DNA from: Pseudisothecium myosuroides
Lineage: Eukaryota; Streptophyta; Bryopsida; Hypnales; Lembophyllaceae
Length of the DNA stretch: 64,000 nucleotides
NCBI GenBank assembly: GCA_951799445.1
Contig: OX637296.1
Location: 22,878,001-22,942,000 of the forward strand
Reading direction: 5' to 3'
Part shown: positions 48,585-60,104 of the stretch, one piece after another
Layout of the letters: each line of letters opens with the position of its first letter
Numbering within the stretch: position 1 is the stretch's first letter
Made by a program: the position numbers and the translations under genes
Notes under the pieces: generated by a model
Told to the model about the DNA's origin: nothing
The model's input: the letters and a program-made list of their open reading frames with translations, nothing else
The model's database searches: none

Positions 48585-48965
48585 GTGAAGATTTTATTTT
48601 TTATTTATTTTTGAACAAATGGAATATATCATTGCATTAAAAAAGAACCAGGGAACAACAACCAAGCCAAAGTTGGCGAATGAAGAGATAAAGAGCAAAA
48701 CAAAACAGAACAGAGCAAGAACAGAAAAGAGAAGAACCGAACTCTCTAAGTGAAAGAACAGAGAGTAGGAGCCTTTCTACTCCACACGATGGTAGACCCA
48801 CTCTGATAAGCTAGCACTGGAGATTGGAGCCCAATACTATCAAACTTGGACCAAATGGTGTCATGTTGGTGGGGATGTTGCCGGGCACTAATTTGGGCCT
48901 TTAGTTGTGCCACCTTGCCTGAGTCTAAGAGAGCATTCCACAGTTTATCTTGTAAGGTTGTTTTA
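48585..48965 (-). mobile_element. Possible retroposon fragment in minus orientation
   Basis: A dispersed repeat also seen at 28.7-29.2 kb is interrupted here between about 48585 and 48965. The insert begins with a T-rich run on the plus strand, equivalent to a poly-A-like tail on the minus strand. On the minus strand part of it is open, including a stretch reading LDSGKVAQLKAQISARQHPH, which I cannot assign to a family. A 5'-truncated non-LTR element is the best guess. Confidence 0.3.
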
Positions 48966-49010
48966 CATAAAATTATTTTTCTACACTGCCCAAATTAAAT
49001 GAAAAAACCC

Positions 49011-49753
49011 CCACTTTACTACAGAGTGACGTTGTTTGATTGGTCATACTAATTTTCAAACTAACCAATTACCCAACCCTACTACTAAATAACCATTTGG
49101 GTGTCCCAAAATCATTCCATTGTCCACTGCTGATAAATTTAGAGAGGGTAGGCCAACCCATGTGGGAAATAGGGATGCGGCCAAAAGGGGACGGGCAGGG
49201 GGAGATCATGGGGCAGAATGTGGCTAAAGAAAGCCAGACGGGGGGAGGTGGAAATGGGGAATGTGCGAGGAATACTGACGTGGCTATTAATGGCGTGCCA
49301 CGTCCACCGGACATGGGACGGAATTTAACGGAACGGAAACTGAAAACTGACGGACGGAAGTTCTGAACGGACGGGCGGACGGATTGGATCCATCTTCATC
49401 GACGTCGTCGGCACTCCGTCCATGACGGACGGAAATGAACCTTCCTTCCAGACTGCGGGCTTCAATGGGCTCTCTTGGAGATCTAAGCATTAATTTGGGT
49501 ATCGTTTCCGCCACAGCATCTGGACTCTGGACTCGGGAGTGATTGCAATGTGCTGTGATTGCAATTTTTTTTGAATGTTCACTTAACAAATTTAATAGTC
49601 AAAGCTCAACAAATATTTTTGGTCTAGCTATGAGCCTATAAGATACTCAAGGAAGAAGATGAAATTTTTTAGCCAACTTTTATAGCAATTTCATTGAAAA
49701 ATTGCAATAAAACCATTAGAGTTTCTCTAGTCGCTTCTAAAATAATCCATACC
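49011..49753. other. GC-richer patch with GACGG-type simple repeats, no gene recognised
   Basis: From about 49310 to 49450 the motif ACGGA / GACGG recurs many times irregularly. Several frames are open on both strands (up to 108 codons), but their residues follow the simple repeat rather than any known domain. It could be a MITE interior or old gene debris. Confidence 0.35.
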
Positions 49754-49757
49754 TTAA

Positions 49758-50655
49758 CCCCTAAAGGACCGGCATGCGTTTTTTGGTTGTATAGAAATTT
49801 TGGGCAAGTACGTGTGACTAGAGGTTTCCATATTTTAAGCTGAAATTTTAATAGAAGGTGGGTGCAAGGAATATCTTTCATATGCACTAAATTTCATGAC
49901 ATTTGGAAATAGGAGTCAAAAGTTATGGCCAAATATGATACTTTTTTTGTAACTGGGCAGTCCGGGCAGATCAGAAAATACGCTTTTTTCAAAAATAAAA
50001 ATTTGAAATTGGTTTCTAGAGTTATATATACGTGAAAAGCTTTAAATCATTCCATTTCGACCAATGAGTAAAAAGTTATGAGGCTTTTTAGTTTGTGGGC
50101 AGTTATGGATTCTCTACTCTGAAAGAAACTTTGAAGTTGTTTATTTAACTCAATTTTTAATATTTTTTGAAAAAAATAAAATCATAGGATGTAGGTTGTT
50201 TATTACAACATTACAACCATTGAGATTGATATTTTTCAATTCCATAATTAAATTCTTAACAATTTAGTATTTTGGATTATTCTCTACTTCTTTCTACTTA
50301 CTATTTTTTTCATATATGTTGTACAATTCCAAATGATTTTAAATTTTTTAAGCATGTAGCCAACTTGTTAAGGAAAAAGGATTCAAAGAAGCACCACCAT
50401 TTTGGACATTTTTTCATGCAAATGTGACCTTGTAAAGTGCAGCTGCCCTGTTTTTCGCAGGGACGAAAAAAGGATTTTTGCCAATTCAAATGCTAATATC
50501 TTCCAATCCGCATGGTGGAAAATTCTGAATTTTTTTCGACATCTTCTAAAACTAGTTTACTATAAGATCCTACAGCTACAAAAATTTGGTACTTGTACTA
50601 AAAATGGCAATTTTTAAGCATTTTCGGTGAAAACATAGTCATGGAACTTTAGGGG
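49758..50655. mobile_element. TTAA-flanked element, same subfamily as 46680-47853 (898 bp)
   Basis: TTAA borders are at 49754-49757 and 50656-50659. The left end is CCCCTAAAGGACCGGCATG and the right end read inward is CCCCTAAAGTTCCATG. Internal landmarks are AATTTCATGACATTTGG, GTCAAAAGTTATGGCC, AAAAAGTTATGAGGC, and AAGATCCTACAGCTAC near the right end. It is the uninterrupted reference copy for 46680-47853. Confidence 0.8.
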
Positions 50656-50679
50656 TTAAGTTAGATTGTTAATTTGTTT

Positions 50680-50910
50680 TGTTTTGTTTGTTTGTTTAGA
50701 TTGTTATGTTGAGATCTCCTAGACCATGTGCCCCCGGTTATATTCTTGGTATTGTCGGAAAGTTCTTGGTGAGGAGGGGTGCATGGGCTTTGTTTTGTGA
50801 CGTTTAGATCAACATTGTGAAAGTTATTGAACTTCAAAGCTTTCATGAAATAAAAAATTAGAAAATTATTTTTACTTTTGTTTTGGCCGTGGCAAAGGCA
50901 CAGAGCACAA
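50680..50910. repeat. Dispersed repeat, first copy (second at 53985-54220)
   Basis: It shares a series of phrases with 53985-54220: GAGATCTC-C-GAC-ATG-G-CCCCC, ATTCTTGGTA, GCATGGG-TTTGTTT, CTTCAAAG or TTTCAAAG, then ATTTTTACTTT and GGC-A-GGCACAG. Divergence is considerable. It is non-coding and its class is unknown. Confidence 0.5.
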
Positions 50911-51056
50911 TACCGTACGTTAGGGTCAGATTCATCAGACCCTTGAAGAAATCTTTTTTTTTGTTGGTATTTCCCTTTCGTTAACCGCGTTTCCAATTTT
51001 CAAAATTTCAATTGATGACTGAACGCTTTACATGACTGCTCACTATGTGCCACATA

Positions 51057-51622
51057 CTCGGGGGGGTCACTTAGAGTGTCCATTAGAAAACACGTGCGAA
51101 CAAAACTTTGGACCCCCTATATTATATCCTAAAATTTAAATAAAATGAAATAAAAAAAATATGACTAGATTTTCCTACTTCAAAAGTTTATGTTTTGAAT
51201 TATTGATATTTTTATTTGTTAATGATAATTAGTTACAAATTTTTGAAGTAATTAGATACACTGTACAATTGAAAAATAACTTTCACACCCCTATATTATA
51301 TCCTAAAAAATTGTCTAAAAAATGAACAAAAAATTCCTAAAAATAGCTCTCTATTGAAAGTTCATTTTGAGTTGAGTATTGATGCAAATGGTCATCTAAA
51401 TGTGATCTCTATAAATATTTGAGTTGAAAAACATGCCGTTTTAGGCCATTTTCAACCTCTTGTACAAATCATTTCAACTATTATTTTAGTTTGAAATTTT
51501 GGCAATAGAAACCTATAGTCATTATTAAGCAACCCTCAAAATTTTAAGTTGAAATTATAGTTCATTAGAAACCACTTGTTCGCACGTGGTTTGTAGTAAA
51601 ATACTAGGTGCCCCCCCCGAGG
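51057..51622. mobile_element. MITE with CTCGGGGGGG termini and a 7-bp target duplication (566 bp)
   Basis: CCACATA is present at 51050-51056 and again at 51623-51629. The left end reads CTCGGGGGGGTCACTTAG. The right end read inward is CCTCGGGGGGGGCACCTAG, and further in both arms carry a CACGTGCGAACAA phrase next to CATTAGAAA. A 7-8 bp duplication would suit an hAT-like element, but the G-rich terminus is not one I can assign. There is no transposase frame. Confidence 0.7.
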
Positions 51623-52514
51623 CCACATAAAACTTGCTCAGTTTAGCTAAAGTTTAGAACTGCGGAACAAGTTTCGCCAATTAAATCCCAGAAACAGTCC
51701 CTAATATTCGACAATCAGAGCTTCTGTTTTGTTTCGAGGATTCAAATTATTTTCATTAACATTTTCCACATTTCCACATTTGCCATGTTATAATTTCTGA
51801 AAATTTCATCACATGCCATATATAATTATATTTTGAATTATTTTTTAACGAATCTGACCTGAGCCTAGGGTAGTCAAATGTATACTGCAAACCTCTCCCA
51901 AATTGGAAGCATCGACCAAAGTTTTTGGAGTCCCCCCGCAAAAAAGGAAAAGGAAAGAAAGAAAAGCTGCCAAAGCTCAATGTATTTAGGCTTAATATTT
52001 AACACATTATGAAATCATTGCTGAGTACCTTTGTGTGTAAGAAACGGTGAAAAAAATCATTGCTAAGTACCATTGTGTATGAGAAACGGTGAATTTAGAA
52101 AGAACAAACAGAACGCTCATTTTTAATGTTTTTTTAAAGAAACTCATGGACAAGTTCCATTTAGAACAGTCATTTAAATTATTATTTTTTTTAAGAAACT
52201 CATGGACAATTTCCATTCAGAACAGTCATTTTCATCTCATTCAGTTCAACATCGCCTCACTCATTAAATTTTTTAATTCCAACAACAATGACTTTTTGCT
52301 ACAATAGCAAGCCCACTTTATTCCCTTCCCGGTGAAGCCCAAAACCTAATCAATGCAAAGAAACAACACAAATCCACAGCCAGTAATGGCCACAACATAA
52401 GCCAGAAGGCCGGCCCTCATTGAGTTTCCACAGTGCCCACAAATACACCAAGAATTGCAATTCTGGAATCTCAATGTATTGTAACCCACCGTCCTTTTCG
52501 GTAGCCCAAGGTGT

Positions 52515-52564
52515 AACCACAGTTACTTATCAACCGCAGTTACCTGTTAACCGCAGTTACTTTA
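52515..52564. repeat. 17-bp tandem repeat, three copies
   Basis: Units AACCACAGTTACTTATC, AACCGCAGTTACCTGTT and AACCGCAGTTACTTTA follow one another without spacers. Each contains a CAGTTAC core, resembling a plant MYB-binding core (CNGTTR). No gene lies directly beside it. Confidence 0.7.
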
Positions 52565-52974
52565 GCACGGCCAGAGCTTTTACTTTTTCGATTTCATCCA
52601 ACTAAAAGAGTCACGACTCGCTCAAAAAGTAAAAAGCCCGTTCAGTTGTTTTAACGTATTTTGGGAGCATCAAGTTTGACTTTGGACATGGCCCGAGAAT
52701 CAAAAGTTCATGGGGCAAAGGGAATGATGATGAGAATGACGAGGAAAGCTCCAAAGGGGAGCCGGGCATGCAACTGCAAATTAATAAGGGGCCCCCGGCC
52801 CCGGAGATGCTGCTGGCTGTTGTTGGCTTTTGGGGTGGGGTGGGGTGGGGCCCGCTGACGGAGTGTTTTACCTTTTGGTCTGCTGATTATTCCCTATTTG
52901 GGCTACGCCAGAAATTTAATTACTGAGTCGTCATATTTTGAGGGTTTGGACAATTTTGGGGACTGCTTTGTTAA

Positions 52975-53543
52975 CCCCTAAACGTCTGGATTCATCTCCA
53001 AAATTGATGATTTGAGAAAAACCATTATAAACTACAATTTGGAAGAATATTTTGGAATTGGTATACAAATGAAAGCTGTAGATTTTGATTTTTAAATTCT
53101 ATCCGTATGGTTAGATCTACTAATGCTATCACCAATCTTTTTCTATAAATTTTGAAAAGAAAATTTCAGAATTCCTTCTAAATTCAATTACAAGTAAAAT
53201 ATTATCATTTTTTGAGTAAAACTTGTTGGAATGGATTTGAAATAAGGTTCTCTTCATATGGTGATTTTTTGAAATTTTTGTGACCTTTACATCTTTGACC
53301 TCATTTTTGCACATCTAGTTTTGAACTAAAGTCAATGCAAATTGACCACTTGACATACTTCCACATTTGTAATTTTAGAAATGTATATATTCTAGTAACA
53401 CCAAATCCAACCGATGGATAGGACAACAACTTGATAAAGTATCACCAAAAATTAGGATGACTTTCATCCAAGCAGGAATGAGACAAAAACAAAGATCTGA
53501 ATCTGTTCATTGTCCAGAAAATGGACGTCGGAGCGCTCTAGGG
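52975..53543. mobile_element. TTAA-flanked element, CCCCTAAACG subfamily (569 bp)
   Basis: TTAA borders are at 52971-52974 and 53544-53547. The left end is CCCCTAAACGTCTGG and the right end read inward is CCCTAGAGCGCTCCG. It resembles 2782-3314 in size, terminus and a CCGTATGGTTAGATC block, here nearer the left. The interior is decayed. Confidence 0.6.
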
Positions 53544-53984
53544 TTAACCTGTAGACGACGCCACGGCCATTTTCTGGTTGACGAATGAGAGAGAATCCTT
53601 CTGTGTAGGATAGAACTGCAACTATTCATCCTCAAAATTTTGTGGAGAAAGGGGAGATCACAAATAGTAGTTTGACCTCCATTTAACACTTTTATTTTTG
53701 TCATATAGTGCCAAAAGGGACAATTTCTACGGTTACCAACCCGGTATTCAAGGGTTACTTAGGGCTGACTTCCATGTACTTAGAATTGACAAACCTTGCA
53801 TGAAAGATCCAAAAAAGAAAATGGAATTGTTGGCCGGCAAATTTTTGAGGAGAGGCACTTTGGAGAAACTAACTTTGACATTAGACTTGAATTTGTTTGT
53901 ATGCTTTTAGTTTGACAACAACGCTAAACTACTATTGTAAACTATAGATTTTTCCCCTACTCACGTCTATATCTTAAGTTAGGC

Positions 53985-54220
53985 TCTTTGTTTTGTTTTA
54001 TCTAGTTCATTATAGTGAGATCTCTCGGACTATGCGTCCCCCAATCGCATTCTTGGTACCATCAAAAAGCCCTCGGCGAGGAGATTGCATGGGATTTGTT
54101 TAGTGGTATTCTGACTCATGGAGAAAAGAAAAATATTGAATTTCAAAGTTTTTATGAATTAAAAAAAATAAAAAAATATTTTTACTTTACTTTTATTATA
54201 TAGGGGCAACGACACAGGGT
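53985..54220. repeat. Dispersed repeat, second copy (first at 50680-50910)
   Basis: See the partner for the shared phrases. Here it abuts the GC-rich region that begins the next gene model. Confidence 0.5.
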
Positions 54221-54658
54221 GCGCTAATAAAATTGATTGGATAGCAGCTTGTAGCGCGATTAGTAAGCCCTACAGTATTAATTCCCCCTTCTGGATCCCT
54301 TCAAACTACGGAGCCCAAACAAACAGCGGCCGCGCCCCTCTCCGGGATGCCCTTCCAAAGCCAGGCTGCAGCCGTGAAGGCGAGGACTGTAGTAATGGCG
54401 GGCGTGCCATTGTGGAGGCCCGATTCCACGCAGAACCTGTCGTCGTTTGGGTTTCATACAAATTGAGCGGGGCGATGCTCTCGTAGGGTTTGCACTCCCT
54501 TGTCACGTCGCAAGGGCGGGCCGGGCTCTAGCTAGTCGCTGCTGTCGCTACTAACTTACTGATGCGCGTCTTACCTCTTCTTGTCGTTCTCTTTCCGTCT
54601 CCTTCTTTAGTCAGCCCTGGCGTTTGGTTTAACGGACCCGGAATGGCACTACTACCTC

Positions 54659-57600
54659 ATGACGCCTCATCAGGCATGTCGCGTTCGCTGGTTGCAGCAG
54701 AAGCTCCGGCAATGCGTTGCCGGTGCTTCTGCGATGGTGGGAGGCGACGTCGTCTCTTCTTTTGAGGAGACTTTTGAGGAGACTTTGGTCAAGAGGAGAT
54801 TGGACGACGAGGGGAATGATAATGTAGGATTGTGGAATGTGAGGAGGGAGTGGTGTGAGGAGAATGGTGGAGAATGGTTGGGGGAAACTACTGCGCCGTG
54901 TGGTGGTGATGGTTTGGTCCGAGGTCGTCGGCCGAGTGTTGGTGCCTTTGGGATTATTATTATTCGGGCAATGTGGAACGGGAACCGTGTTTCGGTTTCG
55001 ATGCGGACGAGGGAACGGAAGGAAGCGGATCCCTGGTGCTCGTGTATTGTCGATTGGATGGAGAATTGGCCTTCCAGGGGTGCGTGTGGTCTTCTTGTTC
55101 GGACAGGGATCTCGTCCACGAAGGTATAGTGGCGCGTGTTTCAAGCGTCTCACTGGCATCAGTAAATGAGTTTTCTTTGGTAAACAGTGAAGAACAGGAT
55201 GCTTCTGGTTTCGGCTCTCATTTACTTGGACGCTTGTTGTAGTAGCGCTACGTACTCGGTTCGACTACATCGGGTGCGTTCGAGTTCGTAGGAATCTCAG
55301 AGTTTTCGGCTTCTTTTTAGCATTCGAGGTGTTGCAGAGATTCCGGGGGTTATTGTGAAGACCAAGACTGGTAGCAACGAAATTGCGATGAGTACGTCGT
55401 AATTGCAATGTGTGCTGAAGGAGTGTGAGTTGCTGAGTGTTTTGAGCGTGCGTGCACAATGTCGTTCCCTGGTGTTGAGGAATCGGTCATTATTTGCGAC
55501 AGCATTTGCGTGTGCTGGTGGTAATGAACGCACATTTTGTGGCTTTAAGTGTTGAGTTTCCTCGATACTTCCTCGGAGCATCTCACCCGCAGTGCTCTTT
55601 GATGAACAGTAAAGCAGTGGATACCGGCTTATTACTTGGAAGTTTTATATAGTAGTGCGCCTCGTGTGACTACATCCGATGCATTCAAGGTCGTAAGAAT
55701 CTCAGAGTTTTCCGCTTCTTCTAGCATTTGAGGTGTTGCAGAGACTCTGCTGTTAAATAGTCGTGCGAGAGTTGACATTTTCCCCCTTTGCGTGGGGAAG
55801 CTCTTGCGGAAGGCCTAAGCTCATTAAGGTTGGATAGTTTCCTCTCGGTTCCAGTCCTCAGGGAGTTGAGAAATTTGTTGACACTACTTTCGGTCTTACT
55901 ATTAAATGTTCAAATTAGTACGTTGCTCGTGGCTGATAGCGCTTTCGTATCGGAAGTTGTAGTTGGATTGATAACACTCCTTTTCGATTTTCCATTAGAT
56001 TTGCTGTTGTAAATTTCAGAAGATTGGTAGAAATATCTCGATGCAGCGGACCTAGTGCAGGGCTGATAAATTTTAGGATGTTGAATCGAAGTGGATACAG
56101 GATACGATTGAAGATATCGATGTCCGTGCATTCTACTCTGATGTCCATTCAATTTTTAGACTATACATATTTTCAGGTTTTTGTGATACACTAAACTCTA
56201 TTATTGATTCTTGTGTAGGTAATATCGAACGCAGACCATGAGCACACGTCGGACCTGATTATGGAGCGCTACGTGACAGATCTATATTGTCCTGGAAATG
56301 ATGTCACTGTTTCACATTCCTCTGCAAATCTCAAGCACGCAAATTCTGGAAGCGAACGGCAAAGAACAGCTATGCCGAAGGAAGCGCTTGTTGATGCAGC
56401 TAGTTTAGAGCAAGAATTTAGGAGATCATTATTTTTGATGCTGATAATCGAAAGCAGAGTTCGTCCAGATCGGCTTTACGATCCAAAGATCTACTCAGCT
56501 ACTTTTAAGGAACAGGTGACTTACGTTTACCCGCTTAAGAATGATGCTCTGTGTATTCCCTTGACTCGAACAGCTTGTCAGCTGGATTTCTATTTTCCCT
56601 GTTTTTTTCGAGTCCATAGCTGGTCTACTGCACAACTTGCTTCCGATTATCTTAGAACTGTGAAGGGAACTAGATAGGGCTCACGTGGGCAGGATTGAAA
56701 TTCGAGACTAGGATATCATTACTTACTTTCGTTTTCTTTCGTTGTGCACTGAAGGTACATGATGCTCAATCATTGAGATTAGTTGAAGACTACAGTGCAG
56801 CATCCAGTCAGCCAGATGTGCTGCAGGATCAGCAACCTTATTTGTATCCAGACCTCATCGATGCATCATTTCAGTCTTTAATGGTATTATCACTCGTAGG
56901 TTGGAGATCGATTTGGACGTTGTGGCACTACTGTGTACTCCAGTCGATCTGTTGTTCTTTCTCAATTCGGTGAGTCTCTCTCTGTCTCTCTCTGTGTTCT
57001 CAATTTCAGCTCGTTTCAAGGGTGAATGTTGACACTCACATTTGTGGATCGTCGATACTTCATGGCTTTAATAGTTGCACATTCAAGTGATCTAGAGGAT
57101 GTTGACAAGCTTGAGCACTTGTGCTTGTAACGTGTAAAGCATTAGAGGCTGATTGATATTACCAACGCAATTTCCCTTGTCGAGGACGTGAGGTTTCTTT
57201 TTCGTTCACTGCTGATTGACAACAATTCTATAACAATCAATCTTTCGCACATTTTTCCTGAAAGCCTGAGTACAGATCAGTGTTTCTTTGGTGTTCACCT
57301 CAAGCAGGTGTCACCTGCTTTTGGTAGCTACTAAATGAAACACTGGTACAAATGAGGATTTCGGTTAAAGTGTGCATAACTAAGGCAAATCATTATATAA
57401 CTTCTCGAGTTTATAACTGGTGAAAGGTTAAGTGAGCAAACCTGTTGAACCATGTGAACTTTACAGATGAATTTGTCACAGGTGTAGGATCTGATTTTCT
57501 GTGGTCCTTGTTATATTTCGTTTCAGATTAAAAATAGCAGAGCCTGTAGATTTTTTTTTGTGAGAATAAGGAGAAGAACGTTATACGTTGTCGAACCCTA

Positions 57601-57934
57601 AGATACTGAGTAGGTTATCCTGGCGACCTTTACATACTCTATGAGTTTTACTTATTTAAGTCTGCGTGAAATATGAAATTATGAAATGAAGTCCATGGGC
57701 GTAATGGTCCCTTAGCCTTTTGTTACTCGTTTGCGTCTTGCATGTTTACAGCGTATGTCTTGAATCGCTGCTCAACATATTGCAAAGGTTTTGACTTCGT
57801 TTGTCTCCTGCTTGGTGCATTGATTAACAACCAGTTAATCAATGTCTAAATCATATCAGGTGAAAGAGGCGTGTTCATACAATTCATGGATCTCCCAAGA
57901 AAGCTCCTTCTGCAAGTTGTCGCATTTCTGGTGA
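54659..57934 (+). CDS. Hypothetical multi-exon gene model, product unrecognised
   Basis: GC content and open frames rise sharply from about 54.25 kb. A chain of four exons joins in phase 0 throughout: 54659-55123, 56219-56515, 56755-56883 and 57860-57934 (stop TGA at 57932). Junctions are AAG|GTATAG, TGTAG|GTAATA, CAG|GTGACT, GAAG|GTACAT, ATG|GTATTA and ATCAG|GTGAAA. The product would be 321 residues. I recognise no domain. Exons 2 and 3 read most like real protein (LEQEFRRSLFLMLI; EDYSAASSQPDV). Exon 1 is uncertain: a second frame open at 54900-55240, including DADEGTEGSGSLVLVY, competes with it, and the ATG could be elsewhere, for example 54734. An alternative frame in exon 4 (IQFMDLPRKLLLQVV) also looks plausible, so exons may be missing from this model. 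Transcript evidence would settle it. Confidence 0.3.
56970..56996. repeat. CT/TCTG microsatellite
   Basis: A short run of CTCTCTCTGTCTCTCTCTGT follows the third exon of the neighbouring gene model and lies in its presumed third intron. Confidence 0.7.
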
Positions 57935-60104
57935 AGGTCCCACAATTTGAAGTCGGTATGCTCATGTGCTTCTCCATTCTCATCTCTCAGCACAAGGAGC
58001 CCGCAATTTGGCTGCTCTACGAGATGGAACATTCACCTAAGAATTGATGATTTTTACATTGTTTCGATGCAGTGCTCGCCAAGATATGGCTCTATAACTT
58101 GGGAAATCCTACTCATATTTTGGGGGGAGCTCAAGCTAGAGCCAATTAGGAGTAGGGTTTTAGTATTAGAGGCGTTCTTTTATTTATTTAGGGCCTTAGC
58201 CACGGTAATGATGATACTTTTGTGATGCTTTCCCGCAGAAATAGCTAACAGCTACAGATTGGCCTCATTTTTGCTGCATCTGAAGTTGTGAAGAAAAACA
58301 CGGAGACCTCACCTGACCTTTGCCAAGTGTGCTTTGATAGCTCTTTATGAACAGCAATGAAGAGCAATGTAGTATATTCAGCCAAGCTGGTTTTCTTAGT
58401 CCAGACTATGATAGTCACCCAATGTTTTCCTTCCAGCTATAAGAATGATCTTCTCTGTTCCGCTACTAATGTTTAGCTCCTCTTCAATCCCTCTTGTCTT
58501 CTATTGCAAGTTTCAAGGGTGTATGTTGGTTTGGGATATATTTCTACAATTTTTCATGACATTTTCAGTATTTTTAACGCTTACTATTTTGGAGAACTTT
58601 ATTCGGATGCCATGATTGGCAGTTGTTACCGTAATCTTGGCAATAGTTGAGTGCTGAGGTCTTCAAACGGAGGGTCTATGCAAGGACTGCTGTAGTTTAA
58701 GTTAAGGTGTATGTATCTTGAGAAAATTGTATTGCTCCATGAGGTTCCCATTACCGCTAACCTGGAGGTTGCTCGACCGAAAGGTCGTAGAAAGGTGCTG
58801 GTAGTTTTTTTGGACAGGCCACAGTTACTTAGTAGGAACTATCAGCGGGACCAGTGAACGAGGGTGTCAATTACTGTAGCTTCAACAGATTCGAGAGATG
58901 GAGCTTGAAACGACGCCTGACGTGAGGGGATCGTCATCAGGAATCCAGTTGCCAGCCGGCAACTAACTTCTCCCCTTCCAGCGACAAGGCCACGAGGTGA
59001 GAGAACACAAATCTCGGGAAGTGAGCTTTTCCTGTGATTTTTCACCCTATCCTGTTTTATCTGACTGCTCTGGGTCCCTAAAAATTGACTATGACATAGC
59101 TTGAATGTGTGACAAGTGTGCCACAGTCAACAATAGTGTAACAAGCGTGCAGGATGTTCCACGATGGCATTTTAGAGGTCATATAAAACGAACTGCATGA
59201 AGTGCGATTAATTAGGTTTGTCTACTTGTCTAAATGTAATTATTTTGCTTCGTAAAGAGACTTTGCTTTCTTTTTGGTCGAAGGGAGTAGGAAACTCTAT
59301 TTTATTCAGTACCAGGGGGATTTGGTGTGTTATAAATCACAGGTGACCAGTTGCAATTTGAGATTATGTTGGACTCCATCCCTTGGAGGAGAAAGGAGGC
59401 GCTCGAACCCGGTAGTGCTTGACGTGAGGCTTAATCCCGTGGGCTGACTGTGATTGAAAGAACAAGAGAGACTATTCTTGCACTTGTACTTCTTGGCAGT
59501 GCTCGGCGATAACTTCAATTGCATTGAAATCGTGAATCAAATGACCTTAAGATAGGTTATTTTACAGAGTTGTTTTGCAGAGGTTTCCCGAGCTCTAATC
59601 GGTACCAAGTGTCGAATTCGTTGTCCGTGCTGATAATCGCTTCTTTACTTTAACTTCCGTAATCACTTTCTTCTGCGATTTTCGATTGGAGACGAATGGC
59701 GTGCCATGTTCGTTTCTCTTTCTCAACACTCTCCATCAATAAATGTGCTGTGATAGATCTTAAGTAATCGAGGCATGAAGCCATGTCCACATTCTACAGT
59801 CGTGTTTTTTGTTATGTTCAGAGCTGTCCTGCGTGAAGAGTTATGTGCTCTAACTTTGTAGCCGACGGTGTGACGTGGATTCTGTAGCTGTTCCCTGTGG
59901 TTCTGGTACAAGCTCCGCAGTTAGTTCTCATTCGTGCTGCAAAATTGCGGCCTGGCCATTTAAGCAACATCCCATGGCAGTCGTGCAATGCTCACTGCCA
60001 GGGGGCCCGGGCTTGGTTTCCCAATTGGAGATCTAGTGCATTTCCTCTGCTTTCACTGATATGCATTCTTTATTTTTGTAATTCAGTTCTGGCGATGACG
60101 CACC
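57935..60104. other. Stretch between the gene model and the Cys/His-rich ORF, no gene resolved
   Basis: Composition is intermediate and resembles plant intron or untranslated sequence. There is no frame with a recognisable domain and I saw no transposon termini. It may be a long 3' leader-out or intron connecting the genes on either side. Confidence 0.4.

Noticed and set aside
54629..55159. Minus-strand open frame of 176 codons
   Set aside because: Pro/Thr/His-rich shadow of the GC-rich plus-strand exon region. No domain, and no splice-consistent extension was found.
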